From Microbispora siamensis (GTDB lineage Bacteria; Actinomycetota; Actinomycetes; Streptosporangiales; Streptosporangiaceae): a DNA stretch of 64,000 nucleotides. A program made the translations under genes and the position numbers. Every line of letters begins with the position of its first letter. Position 1 is the first letter of the stretch. The stretch covers positions 62,001 to 126,000 of the forward strand of contig NZ_BOOF01000003.1 in assembly GCF_016863095.1 (NCBI RefSeq), in the 5' to 3' direction. The notes beneath the pieces are model-generated. The model was not told where the DNA came from. It did no database searches and saw only the letters and a list, made by a program, of their open reading frames with translations. Shown here in pieces: positions 28,594-38,197 of the stretch.

Positions 28594-29004
28594 ATGACGA
28601 AGAGCCGTGACGCCGTTCACGAGATCCTCCGCCAGAGCCGGGGGTTCCGCAGCGCGCAGGACGTGTTCGCCGAGATGCGCGCGGTCGGCTCGAAGATCGG
28701 CCTGACGACCGTGTACCGGGCACTCCAGTCGCTCTCCGACGCCGGCCGGGTCGACGTGCTGCGAACCGACGAGGGCGAGTCGGTCTACCGGGCCTGCCAG
28801 ACCGACACGCACCACCACCACCTCGTGTGCCGGGAGTGCGGGCGTACGGTCGAGGTGGCCGGGCCGGACGTGGAGCGCTGGGCCGAGGTCGTCGGGGCCG
28901 AGCACGGCTTCATCGACGTCACCCACACCGTGGAGGTCTTCGGCACCTGTTCCTCGTGCGCGCAGGCGGCCGCGTCGCACGCGGAGGCGGCCGGAAAGAG
29001 CTGA
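28594..29004 (+). CDS. zur: Fur-family zinc uptake regulator
   Basis: A 136-residue metalloregulator. The N-terminal winged helix includes SRGFRSAQDVFAEMRA and GLTTVYRALQSLSDAG, the recognition helix. The dimerisation domain has the His-rich metal site TDTHHHHLVCRECGRTVEV, and CxxC pairs CREC and CSSC hold structural zinc. Sequence and position beside glyS, uppS and recO favour Zur, the zinc-responsive repressor of uptake genes, over Fur. AGGAG precedes ATG 28594 at good spacing. Confidence 0.88.
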   Translation: MTKSRDAVHEILRQSRGFRSAQDVFAEMRAVGSKIGLTTVYRALQSLSDAGRVDVLRTDEGESVYRACQTDTHHHHLVCRECGRTVEVAGPDVERWAEVVGAEHGFIDVTHTVEVFGTCSSCAQAAASHAEAAGKS

Positions 29005-29081
29005 CCCCGCCCCGCGCGGGCTCCCCGAGAGGTACGCTGCCTGCGCCGCGACAGGGACCGCCGCGACAAAAGGGAGATGGC

Positions 29082-29630
29082 GTGCCGTTCAGCCATGACA
29101 TGGTGTACTCGCTGGCGACGGTGGTGGACCTCATCAACACCGGCGCCGGCGAGCGCGACGGGCTCGCCGAGGTCGGCGACCTGGAGGAGTTCGTCCGCAG
29201 GCGGGAGGTCAGCGGGGTCGGGGTGGTGACCCGGCGGGACCTCGCCGAGGTCCAGGCCCTGCGCGAGGAGTTCCACGCCGTGTTCACCGCACCGGACCAG
29301 CCGACGGCGGTCACCCTGCTCAACACGCTGCTGCAGCGCACCCGCATCACGCCGCACCTCGCCGAGCACGACGGCCATCCCCTTCACGTCCACTACTTCG
29401 CGCCGGGCTCGTCGGTCGCCGAGCACCTGGCCGCCGACTGCGGCGTCGCCCTCGCCCACGTGCTCGTGGAGAACGAGCGGGATCGCCTGCGCACGTGCGC
29501 GGCGCCCGACTGCTCCCACGTCTTCGTGGACGAGTCGAGGAACCGCTCCCGGGTCTACTGCGACAGCCGTACCTGCGGGAACCGCATGCACGTCGCCGCG
29601 TACCGGGCCCGCCGCCGCGACGCCTCCTGA
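29082..29630 (+). CDS. ABATE/CGNR zinc-finger protein
   Basis: A 182-residue protein of the DUF1470/ABATE family. The N-terminal helical domain (VYSLATVVDLINTGAGERDG, LRTLAEV-like VQALREEFHAVF) is followed by the C-terminal CGNR zinc finger: RTCAAPDCSHVFVDESRNRS then RVYCDSRTCGNRMHVAAYR, with four Cys ligands. Members are presumed stress-related DNA-binding regulators. GTG 29082 has AGGGAG five bases upstream. It lies 77 bases after zur in the same direction. Confidence 0.85.
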   Translation: MPFSHDMVYSLATVVDLINTGAGERDGLAEVGDLEEFVRRREVSGVGVVTRRDLAEVQALREEFHAVFTAPDQPTAVTLLNTLLQRTRITPHLAEHDGHPLHVHYFAPGSSVAEHLAADCGVALAHVLVENERDRLRTCAAPDCSHVFVDESRNRSRVYCDSRTCGNRMHVAAYRARRRDAS

Positions 29631-29658
29631 CACCGGGCTCCCGCTACCGCCCGGTGTC

Positions 29659-30438
29659 TCAGCTCCGCGCCACCTCGTTCGGAACGGCGCCGCCGTACCT
29701 GCGGTCGCGCTTGGCGTAGATCTCGCAGGCCTGCCACAGGTCCCGTCGGTCGAAGTCGGGCCACAGCTGGTTGAGGAAGACCATCTCGGCGTACGCGGAC
29801 TGCCAGAGCAGGAAGTTGGAGGTGCGCTGCTCGCCGGACGAACGCAGGAACAGGTCCACGTCCGGGATCTCCGGCTCGTCCAGGTAGCGGGCGAAGGTCT
29901 TCTCCGAGACCTTGTCGGCCTTGACCCGGCCCGCGGCGATGTCGCGGGCGAGCCGCACGGCCGCGTCCACGATCTCCGCGCGGCCGCCGTAGTTCACGCA
30001 GAACTGGAGGGTCAGCGTGCTGTTGCCGACCGTCATCCGCTCGGCGTCCTCGAGCTCCTTGATCACGCTCTTCCACAGCCGCCCGGGACGCCCGGCCCAG
30101 CGGACCCGCACGCCCATCGCGTTGAGCTGGTCGCGCCGCCGGCGGATGACGTCGCGGTTGAACCCCATGAGGAAGCGCACCTCGTCCGGCGAGCGCCTCC
30201 AGTTCTCCGTGGAGAAGGCGTACGCCGACAGGTAGGGGATGCCGATCTCGATGGCGCCCTCGATGACGTCGAACAGCGACGCCTCGCCCATCTTGTGCCC
30301 CTCGGTCCTGGGCAGCCCGCGCGCCTTGGCCCAGCGGCCGTTGCCGTCCATAACGATCGCCACGTGTCGCGGCAGCAGGTCACGCGGGATGGCGGGCGGG
30401 GTGACCCCGGACGGGTGCGGAGAGGGAGGACGGACCAT
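29659..30438 (-). CDS. uppS: Isoprenyl transferase (undecaprenyl diphosphate synthase type)
   Basis: A 259-residue cis-prenyltransferase that chain-extends allylic diphosphates with isopentenyl diphosphate to make the polyprenyl carrier lipid for cell-wall synthesis. The signature [19 protein letters not shown] contains the catalytic Asp. [32 protein letters not shown] and [19 protein letters not shown] complete the five conserved regions. The enzyme works at the membrane face. The product chain length cannot be read. It sits downstream of recO in the conserved block. Confidence 0.92.
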   Translation of the reverse strand: MVRPPSPHPSGVTPPAIPRDLLPRHVAIVMDGNGRWAKARGLPRTEGHKMGEASLFDVIEGAIEIGIPYLSAYAFSTENWRRSPDEVRFLMGFNRDVIRRRRDQLNAMGVRVRWAGRPGRLWKSVIKELEDAERMTVGNSTLTLQFCVNYGGRAEIVDAAVRLARDIAAGRVKADKVSEKTFARYLDEPEIPDVDLFLRSSGEQRTSNFLLWQSAYAEMVFLNQLWPDFDRRDLWQACEIYAKRDRRYGGAVPNEVARS

Positions 30439-30551
30439 GTACCGAGGGTATTGCGTCCCGACCGGTCCTCAGGCGCGCGAGACGTGCGGATCCCGTGCGG
30501 ATTCCGTGCGTTCCCCACCCCACGCCGACGCCACCGAGAACAACCTCCAGA

Positions 30552-30694
30552 CCCCGGACCCCCGCAAGGGCCACTCAGATGATCCTCGCTTCGCTTGCGG
30601 TCATCTGAGCTGCCCACACCGGGGGACGACCCCCGGACCCCCGCGGGGCCGCTCAGATGATCCTCGCCTCGCTTGCGGTCATCTGAGCTGGCCA
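30552..30694 (-). repeat. Tandem duplication of the recO 3' end
   Basis: Two nearly identical segments of about 64 bases lie at 30552-30616 and 30631-30694. Each starts CCCCGGACCCCCGC and carries a 39-base core flanked by TCAGATGA and TCATCTGA arms. The cores differ at one base. The right copy contains the last codons and stop of recO (MTASEARII); the left copy repeats them downstream as non-coding DNA. Confidence 0.75.
30619..30636. terminator. Terminator hairpin after recO
   Basis: CCGGGGG ACGA CCCCCGG forms a perfect seven-base-pair stem just beyond the recO stop, between the two duplicated segments. Confidence 0.6.
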
Positions 30695-31420
30695 CTCCCG
30701 CTCCACATGACGTAGCGAGCGGATGCCGTGCTCCAGGTGCCACTGGAGGTACGCGGCGACCAGGCCGCTGCACTCGGCGCGGTGGCGGGACTCGGAGGCG
30801 TCGGCGGCCGCCCAGTCGCCGCGCAGCAGGGCGATCATCAACGCGATCGTCTCCGCGGCGGGCACCGCGGCGCCGGCCGGGCGGCAGGCGCCGCACACCA
30901 CGCCACCGGCGACGATCGCGAACGCGCGCACGGCCTCCGCGCCGCACCGCGCGCACTCCGACAGCGCGGGGGCGTAGCCCGCCACGGCCAGCGAGCGCAG
31001 GAAGAACGCGTCGAGCACCAGCCGGGCCTCGTGGCCGCCTTCGGCGAGCGTGCGCAGCCCGCCGACCAGCAGCAGGAACTGGCGCAGCGCCGGCTCCTTC
31101 TCCCCCACCGTCAGCCTGTCGGCCGTCTCCAGCATCGCGGTCCCCGCGGTGTACCTGGCGTAGTCGGCCACGATCGCCTCGCCGTACGGATGCAGGGTCT
31201 CGACCTGGGTGATCACGTCGAGCGACCTGCCGCTGTGGAGCTGCAGGTCGACGTGGGAGAACGGCTCCAGCCGCGCGCCGAAGCGCGACATGGTCCTGCG
31301 CACGCCCTTGGCCACGCCGCGGACCTTGCCGGTGCGCCGGGTGAGGATGGTGATGATGCGGTCGGCCTCACCCAGCTTCTGGGTGCGCAGCACGACGCCC
31401 TCGTCCCGGTAGAGGCTCAC
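30653..31420 (-). CDS. recO: DNA repair protein RecO
   Basis: A 255-residue recombination mediator that displaces SSB and loads RecA with RecR in gap repair. The N-terminal OB fold starts SLYRDEGVVLRTQKLGEADR and includes ILTRRTGKVRGVAKGVRR. The helical C-terminal domain has a zinc site CARCGAEAV...GGVVCGACR. GTG 31420 matches the family start; the frame remains open further upstream but that part is unrelated. Its 3' end is part of a tandem duplication. Confidence 0.92.
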   Translation of the reverse strand: MSLYRDEGVVLRTQKLGEADRIITILTRRTGKVRGVAKGVRRTMSRFGARLEPFSHVDLQLHSGRSLDVITQVETLHPYGEAIVADYARYTAGTAMLETADRLTVGEKEPALRQFLLLVGGLRTLAEGGHEARLVLDAFFLRSLAVAGYAPALSECARCGAEAVRAFAIVAGGVVCGACRPAGAAVPAAETIALMIALLRGDWAAADASESRHRAECSGLVAAYLQWHLEHGIRSLRHVEREWPAQMTASEARII

Positions 31421-31686
31421 CCCGCCATCGTATGGGTGCGCGCGGGCGTCCGCCCCGCCAGACGGGCATTCGCCCCGTTGATGGTCATGAATGGTGAAAA
31501 TTCGGTAATGATCCGGCGACGATGCCGGGTGACGAACCCTCCCCAAGCTGTACATCCAGGGACCGTACGGTAAACCTGGGGTGCATCGGTTCAACCGAAA
31601 GGTCACTAAGCTTTGGCTTCCGGCGGACTTCCCCGCGCCGGTCAAGCCTGAGGGCCTGATCTCCCCCCGTTGCGTGAAAGGTTGCC

Positions 31687-33288
31687 ATGACCCGCGTGGT
31701 CCTGCTGGGCGCCCCGCCCGGCCCGATCAGTCCCCCGCCGCCCGGCGGCCAGCCCGCCCTGCCCGCGGCCATCACGCTGAAATCGCTGCCCGGGGCCCCC
31801 TCCGCGTACGACAGGCTGCTCGCGCAGGCCGCCGCTCTGGACCCCGAGCCGACGACGATCGCCCGGCCGGGGGACGCCGCCGCCTACCGCAGGCCGTACG
31901 GACGGGTGGTGGAGAGCCCCGACGTCGCCGGCGACCTGCGCGCGCTGGCCGACGCGGTCGAGGGCGCCGACGAGAACCTGCTGATCCTGCCGGCCGACTC
32001 GCTGGTGCACGACGAGCTGATCTACCAGATCACCAAGGCCAAACGGGGGGCCATCGCACTGGTCGTCCGGCAGGAGCGGCAGGAGCAGGGCGAGAACGAC
32101 CCTCCGGCGGAGGAGGAGGTGCCGATCGAGGAGGCGGAGCCCGAGATCGGCGAGAAGGTGATCGAGGGGCTGCCCCAGCGCACCCGCATCGGCCGGAGCC
32201 GGATCATCTCGGTCGGCACCGCCTACCACGCGGTGACCCGGCCGAACGCGGCGCTGCTCGGACCTCTCCACCTCCACCAGCGGCACCTGCAGACCCTCGC
32301 CGAGGTCGCCCGCGAGCTGGCGGACATGGCCCACCTGTTCGGCCCCGAGGACGACGTGACCGAGCTTCTCGTGCTCGGCCTGGTCCGGCGCGGCGTGTCG
32401 GTGGGCCGGCGGGGCCGCCGCGACCTGTTCTTCCGCCGCGTCCGCAGTCAGGCCGAGGCCGACGAGGCGCTGGCCGAGATGGCGGGCTTCAACGAGGACC
32501 GGGCCCGGCTGAACAACGCCGTGAAGGGCGCCGACGGCTTCTTCACCACGTTCTTCGTCAGCACCTACTCGCGCTTCATCGCCCGCTGGGCGGCCCGCCG
32601 GGGGCTGACGCCCAACCAGGTGACGCTGATCTCGATCGCTCTCGGCCTGCTGTCGGCCGGCGCGTTCGCCACCGGCACCCGCTGGGGAGCGGTGGCCGGC
32701 GCGGTCCTCATCTACTTCGCGTTCGTCTTCGACTGCGTGGACGGCCAGCTCGCCCGCTACGCGCGCAAGTTCGGCGTGCTCGGCGCCTGGCTGGACGCCA
32801 CGTTCGACCGGTTCAAGGAGTACGCCGTCTTCGTCGGACTCGCGGTCGGCGCGACGGTGTCCGGGCAGTTCGGCGACGGCGAGGGCGTCTGGACGCTGGC
32901 GCTGGTCGCGCTGGCCCTCCAGTCGGTCAAGCACCTGCTGGACTTCTCGTTCGGCGCGGCGAACCGGCGCAAGGCGCCCGTGCCGCTGCCCACGCTGGAC
33001 CTGACGGTCGCCGACGACCGTCCGCTGCGGGAGGCGCTGGAGCAGCGCAGGGCGAGCCGGAGCACCGGCGTGCGCGGGCTGCTGAAGCTGTGGACCAAGG
33101 CCGGCAAGTTCCGCCCGGTCCACTGGGCCCGCAAGATGATCGTGTTCCCCATCGGCGAGCGTTTCGCCGCCATCGCGATCACCGCCGCGTTCTTCAACCC
33201 CCGGGTGACGTTCCTCACGCTGATCGTCTGGGGCGGCGTCGCGGCCACCTACACCCTCACCGGACGTCTCCTGAGGTCGCTCGCATGA
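31687..33288 (+). CDS. CDP-alcohol phosphatidyltransferase family protein with N-terminal extension
   Basis: A 533-residue membrane protein. The C-terminal half has the full CDP-alcohol signature DCVDGQLARYARKFGVLGAW-LDATFD (Dx2DGx2ARx8Gx3Dx3D) that binds metal and the CDP moiety, with about six membrane helices. It transfers a phosphoalcohol from a CDP donor to make a phospholipid or phosphoinositol-like product. The first about 300 residues are a soluble, MobA-like or degenerate nucleotidyl-transferase-type domain with an acidic Pro-Glu stretch near 140. The acceptor cannot be deduced. Its ATGA overlap with the next gene indicates coupled function. Confidence 0.8.
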   Translation: MTRVVLLGAPPGPISPPPPGGQPALPAAITLKSLPGAPSAYDRLLAQAAALDPEPTTIARPGDAAAYRRPYGRVVESPDVAGDLRALADAVEGADENLLILPADSLVHDELIYQITKAKRGAIALVVRQERQEQGENDPPAEEEVPIEEAEPEIGEKVIEGLPQRTRIGRSRIISVGTAYHAVTRPNAALLGPLHLHQRHLQTLAEVARELADMAHLFGPEDDVTELLVLGLVRRGVSVGRRGRRDLFFRRVRSQAEADEALAEMAGFNEDRARLNNAVKGADGFFTTFFVSTYSRFIARWAARRGLTPNQVTLISIALGLLSAGAFATGTRWGAVAGAVLIYFAFVFDCVDGQLARYARKFGVLGAWLDATFDRFKEYAVFVGLAVGATVSGQFGDGEGVWTLALVALALQSVKHLLDFSFGAANRRKAPVPLPTLDLTVADDRPLREALEQRRASRSTGVRGLLKLWTKAGKFRPVHWARKMIVFPIGERFAAIAITAAFFNPRVTFLTLIVWGGVAATYTLTGRLLRSLA

Positions 33289-33995
33289 TCACTCAGCCGC
33301 AGGCCACCACGCCGCTTCCGGACCCGGACGAGGAGCGCCGCCGCATCCAGACCGCGCGCCTGCTCGCCTACCGCGACGACGGCCCGCTCGCCACCGCGCT
33401 GAAGGGCTCCCTGGGCCGGCTGCTGCCGCCCGTGCCCGCGACCGTGGTGGCGCTGATCGCGATCGTGGCGCTGGCCGTCGCCGGCGCCCTCACCGACGGC
33501 CCGATCCTGCTCGTGCCCGTCGCCGTGCTGCTCGTGCTGGTCCTGCCCACCGCGGGCCGCGACCACCTGGGGCGGTTCGACTGGATCACTCCCCCGCTGC
33601 TGCGCGCGGCCGAGTTCATGACGATCATCCTGCTCGGGCTGGCCGAGGACACGCCCAAGTGGCTGCTGTTCGTGCTGATCTACGTGATCGGCTACCACAC
33701 GTACGACACCGTCTACCGCACCCGGCAGGGCATCTGGCCCCCCGCCTGGCTCTACCAGGCCGGGCTCGGCTGGGAGGTCCGCCTGCTGGTCCTCGGCGTG
33801 GGCGCCGCCGCCGGATGGCTGACCCCCGTGGCGGCCGTCCTCACGGCGTACCTGCTCGTGCTGTTCGCCGTCGAGAGCGTCACGAGCTGGGTCCGGCTGG
33901 ACAAGGCCTCCGCGCAGGCCCAGGCCGACCAGGACCTGGAGCAGTCGCCCGAGGAGGCCGCCGAGCAGGTCACCGGCGAGGCCGAGCAGGGCTGA
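33285..33995 (+). CDS. DUF5941 membrane protein
   Basis: A 236-residue protein with about five hydrophobic helices (VPATVVALIAIVALAVAGAL, PILLVPVAVLLVLVL, VRLLVLGVGAAAGWLTP) and an acidic C-terminal tail. It belongs to DUF5941, a domain that in many streptomycetes is fused to the C-terminus of the CDP-alcohol phosphatidyltransferase encoded just upstream. Here the two are separate genes overlapping by four bases (ATGA at 33285), so the domains probably still work as one complex. Function unknown. Confidence 0.75.
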   Translation: MITQPQATTPLPDPDEERRRIQTARLLAYRDDGPLATALKGSLGRLLPPVPATVVALIAIVALAVAGALTDGPILLVPVAVLLVLVLPTAGRDHLGRFDWITPPLLRAAEFMTIILLGLAEDTPKWLLFVLIYVIGYHTYDTVYRTRQGIWPPAWLYQAGLGWEVRLLVLGVGAAAGWLTPVAAVLTAYLLVLFAVESVTSWVRLDKASAQAQADQDLEQSPEEAAEQVTGEAEQG

Positions 33996-34034
33996 CCCGG
34001 CGGGCCCCTGGCGGGACGGCGGGCTGAACGGCCG

Positions 34035-37000
34035 ATGATCCGCATCCGCGTGCTCGGCGCACTCGAAGCCGAGGTCGACGGCGCGCCCGCCCAGCTCGGC
34101 GGGCCGCGCCAGCGCGGCGTGCTCGCGCTGCTCGTGGCGGCCAGGGGCGAGGTCGTCTCGGCCGACCGGCTGATCGACGACCTGTGGCGCGGCGAGCCGC
34201 CGGCCAAGGCCCTCGCCTCGCTTCAGACGTACGTCGCCAACCTCCGCAGGGCGCTGGAGCCCGGCCGCCCGCGCAGGACGCCGGCCCGCGTCCTGGTGAG
34301 CGCCGCGCCGGGCTACGCGCTGCGGCTGGACGGGCACGACGTGGACGCCTGGCGCTTCGAGCGTCTCGTCGCCGAGGCGCGCGAGGCGGCCGGGAACGAT
34401 CCCGCACTGGCCCGCGCGCTCCTCGACGAGGCGCTGGGGTTGTGGCGCGGCGCGGCCTTCGCGGAGGTAGCCGACGAGGAGTGGGCGGCGCCGGAGACCG
34501 CACGGCTCGAGGAACTGCGGCAGAGCGCCCGTGAGCTGCTGGTGGCGACCACGCTGCGCTCGTCCCACCCCGCCGACGCGGTGCCGATGGCCGAGGTGCT
34601 CACACGGCGGCAGCCCCTGCGTGAGGAGGGCTGGCGGCTGCTCGCGCTCGCCCTGTGGGGCAGCGGGCGGCAGGCCGACGCGCTGGCCGCGCTGCGCCGA
34701 GCCCGCGCGACGCTCTCGGAAGAGCTGGGCCTCGACCCCGGCCCCGGGCTGAGCGAGCTGGAGCAGGCGATCCTGACCCAGCGGACGGACCCGCTCGACG
34801 CCGCGCTCCGGCCCGTCTCTCCACCACGCCCAGCGCCGCCACACCCAGCCCCGCCACGTCCGGCGCCCGCCGTCCCGCTGCCGGCCCGCCCGGCGGAGCA
34901 CCGTACGGCGGAGCACCGTACGGCGGGGCCGGAGCGCACCGAGCTGTTCGTGGGACGCAGGGCCGAACTGGACGCGCTGAAGACGGCCGCGGCGGAGGTC
35001 TTGTCCGGCCACCCGCGGATCGCGATCGTGAGCGGCGAGGCCGGCGCCGGGAAGTCGGCGCTGCTCGGCCGGCTGCTGGACGGCCTGTCCCCCGAGCACT
35101 GGCTCGTCACCGTGGGACGCTGCCCGGAGGACGAGGGCGCGCCACCCGCCTGGGCCTGGGTGGAGGCGTTGCGCCCGCTGGCCGCGGTCGCCCCGCCGGG
35201 CGGTCACGCGCCCGCGCTGTCCCCCCTGCTCGGCGACGGCCAGGTGGCCGAGGACGCCGCGGCCGGGCGGTTCCGCATGCACCGCGCCGTCGCCGCGTGG
35301 CTGCGCGAGGTCTGCGGTCACGGCCGCGCGCTGGCCGTCGTCCTGGACGACCTGCACCGGGCCGACGGGGAGACGGTGGCCCTGCTGAGCTCGCTGGCCG
35401 AGGAGCTGATGGGCGGCGGCGCCCGGGTCCTGCTCGTGGTGGCGTTGCGCCCCTCCGAGGTGACCGACGCCCACGAGGACGCCCTCGCGGCGCTCGCCCG
35501 GCGCCGTCCCGTGCGGGTGCAGCTCGGCGGACTGTCCCCGGCCGAGGTCGAGACGCTGGTCACCGCGGTGTGCGAACGGCCGGTCGACCGGGCGACCGCG
35601 GTCGCGCTGTCCGACCGCACCGGCGGCAACCCCTTCTACGTCTGGGAGAGCGCCCGCCTGCTGGCGAGCGAGGGAACGCTCTCCGGCGACGTGCCCGAGG
35701 GCGTGCGCGACGTGCTGCGGCGCCGCCTGGCCCGGCTGCCCGCGACGGCCGTCGGCGCGCTGCGCCTGGCGGCCGTGGTCGGCAGGGAGGCCGAGGTCGA
35801 GGTCCTCGTCCGCGCCGCCGGCACCGGCGAGGACGTCGTGCTCGACGGGCTCGAGGCTGGCGTGATCTCCGGCCTGCTGACCGAGCCCGCCCCTGGCCGG
35901 GTGCGCTTCGTCCACGCGCTGGTGCGCGACACCCTCTACCAGGACCTGCCGGGAATCCGGCTCGCCCGCATGCACGCGCGGGTCGCCGACGCCCTGCGCG
36001 CCCTGCATCCGGACGACCTGACCGCGCTGGCCCACCACTACGCGAGGGCCGCCACCTCGGCCACCGCGCTCGCGGCCGTGGACTACTCGGTGCGGGCGGC
36101 CGAGCTGGCCACCCGGCGGTACGCCCACGACGCCGCCGTCGGCCTGCTGGCGCAGGCGCTGGAGTGCTTCGAGCGGGTCCCCGACGCGGCCGACCGGGAC
36201 GCCAGGCGGGTGGAACTGCTGGGTCTGCTGCTGCGGGCCCGGGTGCGGGCCGGGGACGTCGTGGGGGCGAGGGCCACCCGACGGCAGGCCGTGGACGTCG
36301 CCGAGCAGGCGGGCCGTGAGGACCTGCTCGTCGCCGCCTTCACGTCCTGGACCGAGGCGACGCCCTGGCACATCCGCCCGTACGGCACGGTGGACGGCCG
36401 CACGGTCGAGTTGCTCACGCGGCTGCTGCGCCGTACGGACCTGAAGCCGGTCACCCGCTGTCTCCTGCTGACGGCGCTCGTCGGGGAGCTCGAGGGCGAG
36501 AACGACCCGCGTGCCGCGGCGGCGGCGCGGGAGGCCGAGGAACTCGCCGAGCGGGCCGGCGACGTGGGCCTGCGGGCGATGGCGATCGTGCTGCGCAGCA
36601 AGGACATGTCGTTCGAGCGGGCGCCGCACGAGCGGGCCGAGCTGGCGCGGCGGCTGGGCGCGCTCGCTGACGAGCACGACCTGGTCGCCTACCGCTGGTA
36701 CGCCGAGTACACCCTCGCGACCGCCGCGGGGGCGACCGGCGACGTGGCGGCGCTGCGCCGGCACCACGGCCGCGCGCTGGAGATCGCCCGCACCTACCGC
36801 ATGGCGGAGGCGGAGTCGGTCGGCATGTGCGGCGTGGCGATGCTCGCCCACATCGAGGGGCGTCTCGGCGAAGCGGAGCGGCTGTACGGCCTGATCCACG
36901 AGAAGATGCGCCGCGAGGGCTCGATGCACGCCGACGGCCTCCACGCCATGGCGATGACGACGGTGCGGATCAGCCAGGGGCGCATCGGCGAGCACGAACC

Positions 37001-37439
37001 GGTGCTGCGCCTGCTCCACGAGCGGTACGGCGGGGTCGGCGACGCCTACGCCCTGGCCCTGCTCGCGAACGGGCGCGTGCCGGAGGCGAGGGCGGTGCGC
37101 GTGCCCGGCGCTCCGCTGCGGCAGGACTACTACCACGCGGTCTTCGCGACGCTGCGCGCGATGGCGGTGGTGGCGCTGTCCGCCCACGGGCCGGTCGAGC
37201 GGGAGGAGGTGCGGATGCTGACGGAGGTCCTGCTGCCGCTGCGCGACCAGGTGCCGGGCGCGCCGTCCACGTCGCTGGCGCTGCGGCCGGTCGCGCACAC
37301 GCTGGGCGAGCTCGCCCTGCTCCTGGGCCGCCCGGAGGAGGCGGCGGGGCACTTCTCCCGCGCCGTCGAGGTGGCCCGGCGCTGGGGCGCGCCGCTGTGG
37401 GAGCGGGACGCCCAGGCCGCCATGTCGCGGCTCGGCTGA
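34035..37439 (+). CDS. BTAD/SARP-type transcriptional regulator with AAA ATPase domain
   Basis: A 1134-residue multidomain regulator. An OmpR-like DNA-binding domain is at about 1-95 (MIRIRVLGALEAEVDGAPAQ, ANLRRALEPG), a BTAD domain at about 100-245 (DVDAWRFERLVAEAREAAG), then a Pro-rich linker with the doubled unit AEHRTAEHRTA. A STAND-like AAA domain follows (Walker A VSGEAGAGKSALLG, Walker B AVVLDDLHRADGE). The rest is TPR-like helical repeats. Similar AfsR-like proteins activate secondary metabolism or stress genes after nucleotide-driven assembly. No biosynthetic cluster is adjacent, so the target is unknown. Confidence 0.85.
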   Translation: MIRIRVLGALEAEVDGAPAQLGGPRQRGVLALLVAARGEVVSADRLIDDLWRGEPPAKALASLQTYVANLRRALEPGRPRRTPARVLVSAAPGYALRLDGHDVDAWRFERLVAEAREAAGNDPALARALLDEALGLWRGAAFAEVADEEWAAPETARLEELRQSARELLVATTLRSSHPADAVPMAEVLTRRQPLREEGWRLLALALWGSGRQADALAALRRARATLSEELGLDPGPGLSELEQAILTQRTDPLDAALRPVSPPRPAPPHPAPPRPAPAVPLPARPAEHRTAEHRTAGPERTELFVGRRAELDALKTAAAEVLSGHPRIAIVSGEAGAGKSALLGRLLDGLSPEHWLVTVGRCPEDEGAPPAWAWVEALRPLAAVAPPGGHAPALSPLLGDGQVAEDAAAGRFRMHRAVAAWLREVCGHGRALAVVLDDLHRADGETVALLSSLAEELMGGGARVLLVVALRPSEVTDAHEDALAALARRRPVRVQLGGLSPAEVETLVTAVCERPVDRATAVALSDRTGGNPFYVWESARLLASEGTLSGDVPEGVRDVLRRRLARLPATAVGALRLAAVVGREAEVEVLVRAAGTGEDVVLDGLEAGVISGLLTEPAPGRVRFVHALVRDTLYQDLPGIRLARMHARVADALRALHPDDLTALAHHYARAATSATALAAVDYSVRAAELATRRYAHDAAVGLLAQALECFERVPDAADRDARRVELLGLLLRARVRAGDVVGARATRRQAVDVAEQAGREDLLVAAFTSWTEATPWHIRPYGTVDGRTVELLTRLLRRTDLKPVTRCLLLTALVGELEGENDPRAAAAAREAEELAERAGDVGLRAMAIVLRSKDMSFERAPHERAELARRLGALADEHDLVAYRWYAEYTLATAAGATGDVAALRRHHGRALEIARTYRMAEAESVGMCGVAMLAHIEGRLGEAERLYGLIHEKMRREGSMHADGLHAMAMTTVRISQGRIGEHEPVLRLLHERYGGVGDAYALALLANGRVPEARAVRVPGAPLRQDYYHAVFATLRAMAVVALSAHGPVEREEVRMLTEVLLPLRDQVPGAPSTSLALRPVAHTLGELALLLGRPEEAAGHFSRAVEVARRWGAPLWERDAQAAMSRLG

Positions 37440-37477
37440 TCTCGGGAAAGGCGGCCGATCAGCAGGCGAACGGCCGC

Positions 37478-37972
37478 TCAGGCGGCGGGCGAGGCGTCGA
37501 ACAGCGCCCAGACCACCTTGCCACCGCCGCGGGTGAGGATCCATCCCCACGCCGCGGTCAGCGCCTCGACCAGGTGCAGCCCCCGGCCCGATTCCGACAG
37601 GTCGCTCCAGGGCGAGACCGCGGGCACCAGGGCGCTGGCGTCGCTCACGCCGCAGCCGATATGAAACCGGTGCTTCACCAGCCTCAGCCGGATCGGCGGG
37701 GCGTCGGCGGGATCACCGGGGGCGTGCCTCAGCGCGTTCGTCACCAACTCGGACACCACGAGCTGCGCGTCCGGCACGAGGCCGGGGACCCCCCAGCCGC
37801 ACAACGTCCTGGCGGTGAAGTCACGGGCCGCGGCGGCGGACGTGGTGCGCCCGCGAAAGGTACACGTCGCCGACGGAGGCAGGGACAAGCCGGCGACGTC
37901 GTCCCGCTCGAACATCGAGGTCAACCACGGAGGCGCTGTCGCGGCTCCCGGGCCCGCCAGGTCTGCTGTCAT
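37478..37972 (-). CDS. HATPase_c anti-sigma-factor-like kinase
   Basis: A 164-residue GHKL ATPase of the RsbW-like type. The N box ELVTNALRHA and G box SESGRGLHLVEALTAAWGW are clear; there is no sensor or receiver domain. Such cytoplasmic proteins bind anti-anti-sigma or DUF397-type partners and occur widely beside DUF5753 regulators in actinomycetes. An upstream GTG is in frame, but GAGGGA favours ATG 37972. It is divergent from the XRE regulator at 38198, its probable partner. Confidence 0.8.
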   Translation of the reverse strand: MTADLAGPGAATAPPWLTSMFERDDVAGLSLPPSATCTFRGRTTSAAAARDFTARTLCGWGVPGLVPDAQLVVSELVTNALRHAPGDPADAPPIRLRLVKHRFHIGCGVSDASALVPAVSPWSDLSESGRGLHLVEALTAAWGWILTRGGGKVVWALFDASPAA

Positions 37973-38042
37973 CGCCGATCCCTCAGGTCTCACCCATTAC
38001 ATGATGTGAATTTCCCTGCCGTCGTGTATCTTGCCCTGTGCC

Positions 38043-38071
38043 TTGCGGATGCAAGCACGCGTGCACGTGCA
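38043..38071. promoter_or_regulatory. Overlapping palindromes between HATPase and XRE genes
   Basis: TTGCGGATGCAA (38043-38054), GCACGCGTGC (38055-38064) and TGCACGTGCA (38062-38071) are adjoining inverted repeats in the divergent promoter region. They are plausible operators for the XRE regulator. Confidence 0.45.
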
Positions 38072-38197
38072 AATGTCGCGCGTCCCCGACTTTCCGTGGA
38101 AGTTCCCAGAAAAGACGGCCTCACCCCGGTCCGGTAGGATGATCAACCCGATTGGTTCACCAGGGATTTTTCCGGGAGCGCCGCCGATGGAGCGATC

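Noticed and set aside
33249..37550. A 1433-codon open frame antisense to the BTAD regulator
   Set aside because: Shadow of high-GC coding on the other strand; the product is low-complexity Arg/Gly/Ala-rich with no domain.
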